A model generated the notes under the pieces. It ran no database searches. It saw nothing but the letters and a program-made list of their open reading frames with translations, and was not told the DNA's origin. From positions 1 through 64,000 of the forward strand of contig NZ_MIEH01000023.1 of NCBI RefSeq assembly GCF_001754075.1: a stretch of DNA of 64,000 nt, written 5' to 3'. Positions within the stretch are counted from its first letter, which is position 1, and each line of letters opens with the position of its first letter. This document shows, in pieces, positions 57,796 through 64,000 of this stretch. The translations under genes and the position numbers were made by a program. The stretch comes from Merdimonas faecis (GTDB lineage: Bacteria; Bacillota; Clostridia; Lachnospirales; Lachnospiraceae).

Positions 57796-58491
57796 ATGAA
57801 ACGAAAACGGACACAAAAGATCAAAGGAAGAACAGCAGCACAAAAAAAGAGGCGGATGAAACGTGCGTTGCGCCTCGGTTTTGTGCTGCTGATTTTATTG
57901 GCCCTGCTGCTTGGTGTGATGAAGGTTTCCGGGCGGTGCTCCAATGAATATTCAGAGCGGACAGGAGATGCCATAGATGCGCTCCGGCCGGAGATGGATG
58001 TGGAGCTTCTGACAGTAAATCCCTATTCCAGACCGGGGACCAGTACACAGAAGATCACCGGGATCGTCGTGCATTACACAGCCAATCCCGGGGCAACTGC
58101 CATGGAGAACAGGAATTATTTTGAGAATCTTAAGGATACCCATGAGACAAAAGCCAGCAGTAATTTTGTGGTGGGGATTGAAGGTGAGATTGTACAGTGC
58201 GTTCCGACCTGGGAGGTGGCATACGCGTCCAACAGCCGGAATATTGATACGGTTTCCATTGAGTGCTGTCATCCGGATGAGACCGGAAAATTTACGGATG
58301 CCACATACCGGTCGGTGGTAAATTTGTGCGCCTGGCTGTGCATGAAGTTTGATCTTGGAGCCGATGACGTGATCCGTCATTATGACGTGACGGGGAAAGA
58401 GTGTCCCAAATATTTTGTGGATCATGAGGACGCCTGGGAAAACTTCCGGCAGGATGTGAAGGAAACTCTTGCCAGGCAGCAGAATTACTGA
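57796..58491 (+). CDS. N-acetylmuramoyl-L-alanine amidase (Amidase_2)
   Basis: A 231-residue membrane-anchored amidase that cuts the peptide from peptidoglycan muramic acid. A very basic N-terminus precedes a membrane helix (about 28-46). The Amidase_2 fold has zinc ligands in VVHYTAN and IRHYDVTGKECPKYF, with the Cys in the latter. AAGGAT is upstream. No cell-wall-binding repeats are present, so it may be held near the membrane; a spore role is possible. Confidence 0.92.
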   Translation: MKRKRTQKIKGRTAAQKKRRMKRALRLGFVLLILLALLLGVMKVSGRCSNEYSERTGDAIDALRPEMDVELLTVNPYSRPGTSTQKITGIVVHYTANPGATAMENRNYFENLKDTHETKASSNFVVGIEGEIVQCVPTWEVAYASNSRNIDTVSIECCHPDETGKFTDATYRSVVNLCAWLCMKFDLGADDVIRHYDVTGKECPKYFVDHEDAWENFRQDVKETLARQQNY

Positions 58492-58539
58492 TATGATTGT
58501 ACAGGTAAATGTAGAGGAAGAGAAGAAAGGCGTGAAGGC

Positions 58540-59331
58540 ATGAACGATTTGGAGATGTACAGAGAACAGCTTGCCCTCTGCGATGATAAGATCATCGATG
58601 CGCTGATGGAAAGAAACGCGATCATCGAAAAGATCATGGCATATAAAGAAGAATATGGGATGCCGATCCTGCAGCCTCAGCAGGAGAGAAAGCAGAAGGT
58701 AAGGCTGGAGCAGAAACTGGAACACAATAAGTACCAGGATGAGATCTATGATGTGTTCCAGAGGATCCTGAAAAACAGCAAGCGGATCCAGGCAAGAAAA
58801 CTGTTTGATTATAATATCGTGCTGATCGGATTTATGGGAGCAGGAAAGACTACCGTGTCCGATTACTTAAGTACGATGTTTGATATGGATATTATTGAGA
58901 TGGACCAGGAGATCACGGACCGGGAAGAGATGAGCATCCCGGATATCTTTGCCACATACGGGGAAGAGTACTTCCGGGATCTGGAGACCAGTCTTCTGGT
59001 GGAGCTGCAGGACCGTAAAAATGTGATCATTTCCTGCGGCGGAGGGACTGCTCTTCGGGAAAACAATGTGGCTGAGATGAAGAAAAACGGCCGTGTCGTC
59101 CTTTTGACGGCCAGCCCGGAGACAATCTACGAGAGAGTGAAGGACAGTGACGACAGACCGGTGCTGAAAGGCCGTAAAAATGTGGACGGCATTGCAGAAC
59201 TGATGGAACAGCGCCGGGAGAAATATGAGGCGGCCGCTGATATCGTGGTACAGACAGATCACAAGACTGTGCTTCAGGTCTGCGAGGAGCTGGTGCGGCG
59301 GCTGTCGGAAATGGAAGAGGATTATGTTTAA
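58540..59331 (+). CDS. Chorismate mutase-shikimate kinase fusion
   Basis: A 263-residue bifunctional-looking protein of the aromatic pathway. Residues 1-85 match an AroQ-type chorismate mutase helix bundle (LEMYREQLALCDDKIIDALMERNAI, shortened helix), and residues 90-263 are shikimate kinase with P-loop GFMGAGKTT (97-105), FRDLETSLL and SCGGGTALREN for substrate binding and DDRPVLKGR as lid. The two enzymes act at separate steps (shikimate to S3P; chorismate to prephenate). I do not see a frameshift. No other aromatic gene lies next to it. yqeG overlaps its stop by a few bases. Confidence 0.88.
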   Translation: MNDLEMYREQLALCDDKIIDALMERNAIIEKIMAYKEEYGMPILQPQQERKQKVRLEQKLEHNKYQDEIYDVFQRILKNSKRIQARKLFDYNIVLIGFMGAGKTTVSDYLSTMFDMDIIEMDQEITDREEMSIPDIFATYGEEYFRDLETSLLVELQDRKNVIISCGGGTALRENNVAEMKKNGRVVLLTASPETIYERVKDSDDRPVLKGRKNVDGIAELMEQRREKYEAAADIVVQTDHKTVLQVCEELVRRLSEMEEDYV

Positions 59332-59833
59332 GACGTTTTATCCAGATCAGTACCTGGCATCTACCTATGTGATAGATTTTGAAAAGCTATATAAAGAAGG
59401 ATTCCGGGGACTGATCTTTGATATTGACAACACTCTTGTGCCGCATAACGCCCCGGCAGACGACAGGGCCATTGCGCTGTTTGAGAGGTTAAAGTCGATC
59501 GGCTACCGGTGCTGCCTGATCTCAAATAATCAGGAGCCCAGAGTAAAAATGTTTAATGAAAAAATCCAGGTGGATTATGTGTATAATGCCCATAAGCCAT
59601 CTACGAAAAATTATATCCGCGCCATGGAGATCATGGGAACGGACCGGAGCAACACGATTTTTATCGGCGACCAGCTTTTTACAGACGTGTGGGGAGCAAA
59701 AAGGGCAGGGATCCCTAATATCCTGGTAAAGCCGATTCATCCTAAGGAGGAGATCCAGATTGTTTTAAAGAGGTATCTGGAGAAAATAGTCCTCTTCTTT
59801 TATCGGAGAGAGCAGAAGAGAAAAAAGGGTTGA
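59324..59833 (+). CDS. YqeG family HAD phosphatase
   Basis: A 169-residue HAD IIIA phosphatase. The motif IFDIDNTLVPHN carries nucleophile Asp33 and acid Asp35; motif II SNN, and motif III GDQLFTDVWGAKRAG. In other bacteria YqeG is a phosphatase acting on phosphatidylglycerol phosphate or an unknown substrate. Its ATG at 59324 lies inside the preceding gene's end (8-bp overlap). C-terminus is basic. Confidence 0.9.
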   Translation: MFKTFYPDQYLASTYVIDFEKLYKEGFRGLIFDIDNTLVPHNAPADDRAIALFERLKSIGYRCCLISNNQEPRVKMFNEKIQVDYVYNAHKPSTKNYIRAMEIMGTDRSNTIFIGDQLFTDVWGAKRAGIPNILVKPIHPKEEIQIVLKRYLEKIVLFFYRREQKRKKG

Positions 59834-59858
59834 AAATAGGCGGAATATATTATAAAAT
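59830..59858 (+). promoter_or_regulatory. efp: Sigma-A promoter of efp
   Basis: TTGAAA (59830-59835), 17-nt spacer, TAAAAT (59853-59858), overlapping the yqeG stop codon. A small 5-bp hairpin GTGCC/GGCAC (59884-59898) lies in the leader before AAGGAGG. Confidence 0.65.
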
Positions 59859-59918
59859 GATTAGAGCGAATAGAACGTAAGAAGTGCCGGAGAGGCACGG
59901 TTTAAGGAGGATTATATA

Positions 59919-60482
59919 ATGGCAACAAAGTCAGCAGGCGAATTTAGAAATGGCATGACACTTGAAATTGACGGCAAGGTATGTCAGGTAATGGAGTTTA
60001 TGCATGTAAAACCCGGAAAGGGAGCGGCATTTGTCCGTGTAAAATTAAAAGATATCATCAACGGTGGTGTGGTAGAGACAACCTTCCGTCCGACAGAGTC
60101 TTTCCAGGAAGCATTTATTGAGAGAAAGAAGATGCAGTATCTTTACAATGACGGAGATCTTTATTACTTTATGGACAATGAGACCTTCGATCAGATTGCG
60201 GTAGGAGCTGAGGATGTAGGAGATTCTCTGAAGTTTGTAAAAGAGAACGAGGAAGTAACGGTAAGCCTTTATCAGGAGAAGCCGTTTGCGATTGAGCCGC
60301 CTCTTACGGTAGAGCTGCAGGTAACAGAGACTGAGCCGGGATTCAAAGGAAACACAGCTCAGGGTGCTACCAAGCCGGCTATCGTAGAGACAGGAGCTCA
60401 GGTATCAGTTCCGTTGTTCGTTGATCAGGGAGAGATGATCAAGATTGATACCCGTACCGGAGAATATCTGTCAAGAGTTTAA
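59919..60482 (+). CDS. efp: Elongation factor P
   Basis: A 187-residue EF-P that relieves ribosome stalling at polyproline. Three beta-barrel domains are in place; the tip loop reads VKPGKGAAF, where the Lys is the residue that can be modified in many Firmicutes. Ends TGEYLSRV, normal for the family. AAGGAGG is 7 nt upstream. Confidence 0.96.
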   Translation: MATKSAGEFRNGMTLEIDGKVCQVMEFMHVKPGKGAAFVRVKLKDIINGGVVETTFRPTESFQEAFIERKKMQYLYNDGDLYYFMDNETFDQIAVGAEDVGDSLKFVKENEEVTVSLYQEKPFAIEPPLTVELQVTETEPGFKGNTAQGATKPAIVETGAQVSVPLFVDQGEMIKIDTRTGEYLSRV

Positions 60483-60503
60483 GAATCGTATAAAGATCTT
60501 AGG

Positions 60504-60534
60504 AAAAGCCTTGCAATTTGTGCAGGGCTTTTTT
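60504..60534 (+). terminator. Terminator of efp
   Basis: AAAAGCCTTGCA and TGCAGGGCTTTT form the stem with one G-T pair around ATTTG, then TTTTTT. From here to 60665 I see only small inverted repeats (CCGGTATTTCACCGG) and no gene. Confidence 0.85.
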
Positions 60535-60665
60535 ATAATGTTCATATCTATCCAATACGCGCCGGTGTTCCTGCCGGCAGATTCTTGTTCTACTATTTTT
60601 CAATCCGGTATTTCACCGGTATCTTCACAGAATGTAAAAAACTGCAGCAAAAGAAAGGAGATTCA

Positions 60666-61571
60666 ATGACGTATGACCGTTTTGTTATGAGTATCCTGGA
60701 AAGGGTGCAAAAAGGTGTGGGGGACTCTGTGTCTGTATCTGTCTATACAGCGGTGAAGAACAATGGCACAAAGCGAAAGGGCCTGACTTTGACGGAAAAA
60801 GGAGTGAACATCGCACCAACTATCTATCTGGAGGAATTTTATCAGAGGTTCCTTAGAGGAATGACGGAAGAAAAGGCGGCAAAGGAAGTGATAAAGCTTT
60901 ATGACCAGGTGCGCGCCGGGCGTTCCTGGGAAAAGGGAAAGCTTGAAAAATATGTATCTGTCCGGGATCATATCATCTACCGGCTGATAGGAAAGAAGGC
61001 GAATATGCGTCTTTTAGAGGAAATTCCCCACAGAGAATTTCTGGATCTGGCGGTCGTTTACTATGTGCTGCTAGAGGTAAATGATTTTGGGACGGCGGCA
61101 ATGATGATTAAAAAGGAGCATATGAAGCTGTGGCAGGTAACAGAGGATGAGCTCTACCGGCGGGCCGGAGAAAATACCAGGAGAATCCTGCCGGAGGAAT
61201 TTTGTACTATGCATACTGTGATACAGGACATGTTTGACCTGGAGCCCCGGGAAGCATCCGTAAACAGCGAAGAAGGAGAGTTTGTAGAGACCCTCTATGT
61301 ACTGACGAACCGCCTTCGAAGTCACGGTGCGTCGGCGCTTCTCTATGAGGGGTGTTTAGAACAGATTGCAAAGAAGCTTTTCTGCAACTATTTTGTGCTG
61401 CCGAGCAGTATTCATGAAGTGATCATTACTCCGGACCGACATCAGTTCTCTTATGAAGAATTGTCAGCTATGGTAAAGGAGATTAATGAAACACAGGTAG
61501 AAGCGGAGGAAGTGCTCTCGGACCATGCCTATTATTACGACAGGACACGAGGGGAATTGACATATTTCTGA
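60666..61571 (+). CDS. DUF5688-like hypothetical protein
   Basis: A 301-residue cytosolic protein without signal or membrane segment, rich in charged helices. The pattern MTYDRFVMSILERVQKGVG early, YLEEFYQRFLRGMTEEKAA, and a C-terminal FVLPSSIHEVIITPD resembles the DUF5688 family that is frequent in Lachnospiraceae, often in mobile regions. No known function. AAAGGAG precedes the ATG at 60666. No integrase or other mobile gene is next to it, although a tRNA gene follows. Confidence 0.75.
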   Translation: MTYDRFVMSILERVQKGVGDSVSVSVYTAVKNNGTKRKGLTLTEKGVNIAPTIYLEEFYQRFLRGMTEEKAAKEVIKLYDQVRAGRSWEKGKLEKYVSVRDHIIYRLIGKKANMRLLEEIPHREFLDLAVVYYVLLEVNDFGTAAMMIKKEHMKLWQVTEDELYRRAGENTRRILPEEFCTMHTVIQDMFDLEPREASVNSEEGEFVETLYVLTNRLRSHGASALLYEGCLEQIAKKLFCNYFVLPSSIHEVIITPDRHQFSYEELSAMVKEINETQVEAEEVLSDHAYYYDRTRGELTYF

Positions 61572-61587
61572 TGCCTGTATAAAAAAG

Positions 61588-61630
61588 TAAAGGAAATGTG
61601 AGATTTGTGTTCATCATTTCCTTTACTTTA
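61588..61630. terminator. Hairpin after the DUF5688-like gene
   Basis: AGTAAAGGAAATG pairs with CATTTCCTTTACT across a loop of about 16 nt. On the minus strand it is followed by a T-run; on the plus strand the T-tract is weak. It probably ends the gene upstream and overlaps the -35 of the tRNA promoter. Confidence 0.6.
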
Positions 61631-61650
61631 TAAAAAAAATGTGTTAATAT
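61622..61650 (+). promoter_or_regulatory. Sigma-A promoter of tRNA-Arg
   Basis: TTTACT (61622-61627), 17-nt spacer, TAATAT (61645-61650), 31 bp before the tRNA 5' end. Confidence 0.6.
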
Positions 61651-61680
61651 AACTAAGGCAATTTCATAAAGCCTTTTTAT

Positions 61681-61752
61681 GCACCCGTAGCTCAGGGGAT
61701 AGAGCACCGCCCTCCGGAGGCGGGAGCGGCGGTTCGAATCCGCCCGGGTGTG
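61681..61752 (+). tRNA. tRNA-Arg (CCG)
   Basis: A 72-nt cloverleaf: acceptor GCACCCG with CGGGTGT, D arm GCTC/GAGC, anticodon arm CCGCC/GGCGG with loop CTCCGGA giving anticodon CCG (codon CGG), 4-nt variable loop, and T arm GGCGG-TTCGAAT-CCGCC. The discriminator base is G at 61752. The CCA end is not encoded, so it must be added. Confidence 0.93.
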
Positions 61753-61762
61753 TACTTTTTTT

Positions 61763-61794
61763 ATCAGATGGAGAGATTTCTCCATCTGATAAAC
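61763..61794. repeat. Inverted repeat after tRNA-Arg
   Basis: ATCAGATGGAGA and TCTCCATCTGAT form a 12-bp stem around a 4-nt loop. It is preceded, not followed, by a T-run on the plus strand, so it is not a standard terminator; it may affect tRNA 3' processing or read-through into the next gene. Confidence 0.7.
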
Positions 61795-61854
61795 GTTTCG
61801 CAGAGTTATGCGGGACGGACAAAATCAGCATGTGCATATATGGAGGTAGTCTTT

Positions 61855-62472
61855 ATGGAAGGAAGACAAAAAGGCATACTCCTGCTGAGAAAGATCGTGA
61901 CTGTTGCTGTATTGGCCGGTCTGGTTCTTGCGGTAGGAGCAGGCGGATGGATCCTGACTAAAGATAAAAGCCAGAAAGCACAAAAGATAAGTTTAAAAGA
62001 GCAGAAAAAGGAAAATGAAGGCTGGGAGAATATGGCTGATAATCCTTTGCTCAAAGGAGAGTATCCGCAGGTGACCCGGGCGGTGGAGGCGTATTACAGT
62101 GCGCTTGGAGATGAGACAAGCTTTGTGGAGGGATATGAGAATCTGAATGTTTATACAAAGCTTGGGAAATATCAGGATACATATGTGGCTTTTGTCCGGT
62201 ATGATATGAAGATCAGGGATGTCTATACCGGAGTGCCGGGATTGGGTACACTTTATGTAACAGAGGATGAGGATGGTAAGTGCCAGGTGGAGACCCAGGT
62301 GGAGGAAGATGAAATTCACGATCTTGTAGAGGCGGTCACCGGCCATGAGGATGTGCAGGCGCTGCTTACAGAGACGCAGAATGCTTACCGGCAGGCTGTC
62401 CAGTCAGATGCACTGCTTAAGGAGGCTCTGCTGGATTTAAAGCAGGCCTATGAAGATTCAGCCGGAAGCTGA
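61855..62472 (+). CDS. Membrane-anchored hypothetical protein
   Basis: A 205-residue protein with a single N-terminal membrane helix (about 12-33, IVTVAVLAGLVLAVGAGGWIL) and an extracellular domain that is acidic and beta-rich, with QVTRAVEAYYSAL, YVAFVRYDMKIRDVYTGVPGLGTLYVT. The pattern recalls small NTF2-like or lipoprotein domains, but no family is certain. Start at 61855 follows GGAGG by 8 nt. A hairpin-T terminator follows. Confidence 0.75.
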   Translation: MEGRQKGILLLRKIVTVAVLAGLVLAVGAGGWILTKDKSQKAQKISLKEQKKENEGWENMADNPLLKGEYPQVTRAVEAYYSALGDETSFVEGYENLNVYTKLGKYQDTYVAFVRYDMKIRDVYTGVPGLGTLYVTEDEDGKCQVETQVEEDEIHDLVEAVTGHEDVQALLTETQNAYRQAVQSDALLKEALLDLKQAYEDSAGS

Positions 62473-62504
62473 AGAATATACGATAAATGATAGAGACAAG
62501 AGAG

Positions 62505-62535
62505 GCCGATCCCTGTAAGGACGGCTTCTTTTTAT
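62505..62535 (+). terminator. Terminator before azlC
   Basis: GCCG(A)TCC and GGACGGC pair with one bulge around CTGTAA, followed by TTCTTTTTA. Confidence 0.75.
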
Positions 62536-62561
62536 AATGAATAAAGAACATTAGGAGAAAA

Positions 62562-63263
62562 ATGATGAGGAATTATGGGAGGGCATTTAAAAAAGCATTT
62601 CCGTATACAATTCCGGTGCTGACGGGATATCTGTTTATCGGGATTGCCTTTGGGGTGATGTTTGAAGAAAAGGGGTATTCCTTTTTATGGGCGGCATTGA
62701 TGAGCCTTATGGTCTATGCGGGATCCGGCCAATATCTTGCCGTGAATTTTTTTGTGCCGGGTGTTTCATTCCTGCAGGTGGTATTTATGACTTTGATGGT
62801 TAATATCCGGCATATTTTCTATGGGATTTCTCTGCTGGAAAAGTTTCACGGTATGGGAAAAAAGAGATGGTATATGATCTTTGGCCTGACAGATGAGACG
62901 TATTCCCTTTTGTGTACCACAAAGATCCCGGAAGACATAGAGGAAGATAAATTTCTGCTGGCAGTTTCTCTGCTGAATCAATCCTATTGGGTCATAGGTT
63001 CGGTGATCGGAGGTCTTGCAGGGAATTTCCTGCCTTTTGATTCGGAAGGCATTGATTTTGCCATGACAGCGCTGTTTGTAGTAATATTCGTGGAACAGTG
63101 GATGGAGGCGAAAAACCGCATCCCTGAAATGATCGGGGTGGCCGCCGCACTGCTTTGTCTTAGTATCTTCGGTGCGGATAATTTTGTTCTTCCGTCTATG
63201 CTGCTGATCACATTTCTGCTGTTTGTGGGGAGAACCCGTCTGGAAAAGGAGGTGGAAGGCTGA
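62562..63263 (+). CDS. azlC: AzlC family branched-chain amino acid exporter subunit
   Basis: A 233-residue membrane protein with about five to six helices. Typical motifs are GYLFIGIAFGVMFEEKGYSFLWA, YAGSGQYLAV and NIRHIFYGISLL. With AzlD it exports branched-chain amino acids or analogues. The second ATG (62565) suits the GGAG spacing slightly better. azlD overlaps its stop by one base (TGATG). Confidence 0.92.
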   Translation: MMRNYGRAFKKAFPYTIPVLTGYLFIGIAFGVMFEEKGYSFLWAALMSLMVYAGSGQYLAVNFFVPGVSFLQVVFMTLMVNIRHIFYGISLLEKFHGMGKKRWYMIFGLTDETYSLLCTTKIPEDIEEDKFLLAVSLLNQSYWVIGSVIGGLAGNFLPFDSEGIDFAMTALFVVIFVEQWMEAKNRIPEMIGVAAALLCLSIFGADNFVLPSMLLITFLLFVGRTRLEKEVEG

Positions 63264-63595
63264 TGCCTGTAGATGCGATAACTTCTTTTCTGATCATTCT
63301 GGCAGTGGCGCTTACCACTTTTGCCACCAGAGTGTTCCCTTTTCTGGTGTTTCCAAGAGGGAAAGAAATTCCGGATGTAGTGAAATATTTAGGAAAGGTG
63401 CTGACGCCGGCAGTGATCGGGATGCTGGTAGTTTACTGTCTGCGTTCGACAAAGATCCTGGCTGCACCCTATGGACTTCCGGAAGCGGCAGCTGTCATAG
63501 TGACGGCGGCGCTTCATGTCTGGAAACGGAATAACCTTCTGAGTATAGGCGTGGGGACTGTTCTTTATATGTTTCTGATCCAGTGTTTTTCCTAA
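63263..63595 (+). CDS. azlD: AzlD family branched-chain amino acid exporter subunit
   Basis: A 110-residue membrane protein with about four helices and the motifs TTFATRVFPFLVF and PAVIGMLVVYCLRS, the small partner of AzlC. Overlap with azlC implies coupled translation. Confidence 0.9.
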   Translation: MPVDAITSFLIILAVALTTFATRVFPFLVFPRGKEIPDVVKYLGKVLTPAVIGMLVVYCLRSTKILAAPYGLPEAAAVIVTAALHVWKRNNLLSIGVGTVLYMFLIQCFS

Positions 63596-63653
63596 AAAAC
63601 AGCGGGCCAAATCCGGAAAAGACTTCCGGTTTTCTGGCCCGCTGTTTATTTTT
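63593..63653. terminator. Bidirectional terminator between azlD and the edge permease gene
   Basis: AAACAGCGGGCCA (63597-63609) pairs with TGGCCCGCTGTTT (63635-63647); an inner CCGGAAAA/TTCCGG stem extends the hairpin. T-runs flank it on both strands. Confidence 0.85.
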
Positions 63654-64000
63654 AATTCAGATCCATTTTTTTCTTCATCAGTATATAGGACAGGATATAG
63701 AGGACCACTGCCGTAATTACAGAAAGAGCCAGTGAGAACGTCAATATTCTGACCATATATTCGACCAGACTTAAGGAACTTTCTGTTCCCGCGGGAACAA
63801 TAGCAAAATTTCCGTATGCCAGGTCTGCGGCAAACATAACGATAAAGGAAATTACAGCCATCAGTGTGGATAGTGCAAAATAGCAGGCGATAGCTCCAAT
63901 CACACGGTGAGAGGAAAACAGCTGGCCAAGCACGATGGAGGCGTAATACATGACTATGTTGCCGACGCATCCGATAAATCCTGAGATCAGGAGGACAAGG
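63652..64000 (-). CDS. Membrane protein, C-terminal part (runs off the window)
   Basis: The frame is open through the right edge; the visible 115 residues include the internal Met at 63951 and 16 codons before it. It holds three to four membrane helices (LLISGFIGCVGNIVM, ACYFALSTLMAVISFIVMF, LALSVITAVVLYILSYIL) and an outside loop, ending KKKMDLN. The layout fits the C-terminal half of an ABC-2 type permease, but this is a guess without the rest of the gene. No start can be assigned. Confidence 0.6.
   Translation of the reverse strand, partial: LVLLISGFIGCVGNIVMYYASIVLGQLFSSHRVIGAIACYFALSTLMAVISFIVMFAADLAYGNFAIVPAGTESSLSLVEYMVRILTFSLALSVITAVVLYILSYILMKKKMDLN

Noticed and set aside
61681-62472. 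An integration site at the tRNA-Arg 3' end
   Set aside because: No integrase, no second copy of the tRNA end, and flanking genes are not phage-like.

Overview
The window looks like chromosomal DNA of a gut-type, spore-forming Clostridia, most likely a Lachnospiraceae member. The signs are a sporulation sigma factor of the SigK family, CodY, a CIRCE-controlled groESL, the ireB-ruvX-DUF1292 trio, a comM-dprA-topA-codY block, AGGAGG-type ribosome binding sites and moderately low GC. I did not assign a species. Most of the sequence is housekeeping; accessory material is concentrated at 1-17 kb and 51-57 kb.

Region 1 (1-2.35 kb): the 3' end of an IS66-type insertion sequence with its right inverted repeat, then an AT-rich secreted SGNH hydrolase on the minus strand. 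Region 2 (2.5-17.1 kb): a cell-surface polysaccharide locus. It has rmlA and rmlC, a two-gene ABC exporter, an RgpF-like protein and two GT2 glycosyltransferase genes. A second promoter then drives a WbaP-type initiating phosphosugar transferase, two LytR-CpsA-Psr ligases, a CgeB-like glycosyltransferase and a cohesin-like membrane protein. Together these could build, export and attach a rhamnose-containing wall polysaccharide; rmlB and rmlD are not here. Region 3 (17.2-24.6 kb): glmS, a PdaA-like deacetylase, and a four-gene operon of DUF218, leucine-rich repeat, VWA/metallopeptidase-like and MoxR ATPase proteins. A 49-codon membrane protein gene faces that operon.

Region 4 (24.6-36.6 kb): conserved metabolism and RNA modification (Spx/ArsC-like, mntP, prmA, rsmE, cysteine desulfurase, thiI, a Crh-like HPr, mtaB, ireB, ruvX, DUF1292, fur, rnj, trmR, U32 peptidase/TrhP-like). 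Region 5 (36.6-40.8 kb): a PfoR-like PTS IIC gene with tandem 10-bp repeats in its promoter, a GlnK/GlnL-like two-component pair, and sigK. SigK has no pro-sequence and is preceded by a near-perfect sigma-K promoter. Region 6 (41-51.2 kb): comM (yifB), dprA, topA, codY, groESL, guaB.

Region 7 (51.2-57.7 kb): a decayed sugar locus. A C-terminal stub of a sugar ABC permease lies before lacZ, and lacZ is followed by an unusual fusion of a response regulator N-terminus to a histidine kinase C-terminus, then galM. I infer that two deletions shaped this locus. Region 8 (57.8-64 kb): an amidase, a chorismate mutase-shikimate kinase fusion, a yqeG-like phosphatase gene, efp, a DUF5688-like gene, tRNA-Arg(CCG), a membrane-anchored hypothetical, azlCD, and a permease gene running off the right edge.

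Most worth following up: the receiver-kinase fusion, the LRR-VWA-MoxR operon, pro-less SigK with its own sigma-K promoter, the Crh-like HPr, the tandem repeats before the PfoR-like gene, and a two-copy palindromic element whose copies touch sigK and trmR. No CRISPR array, prophage or recognised defence system was seen.
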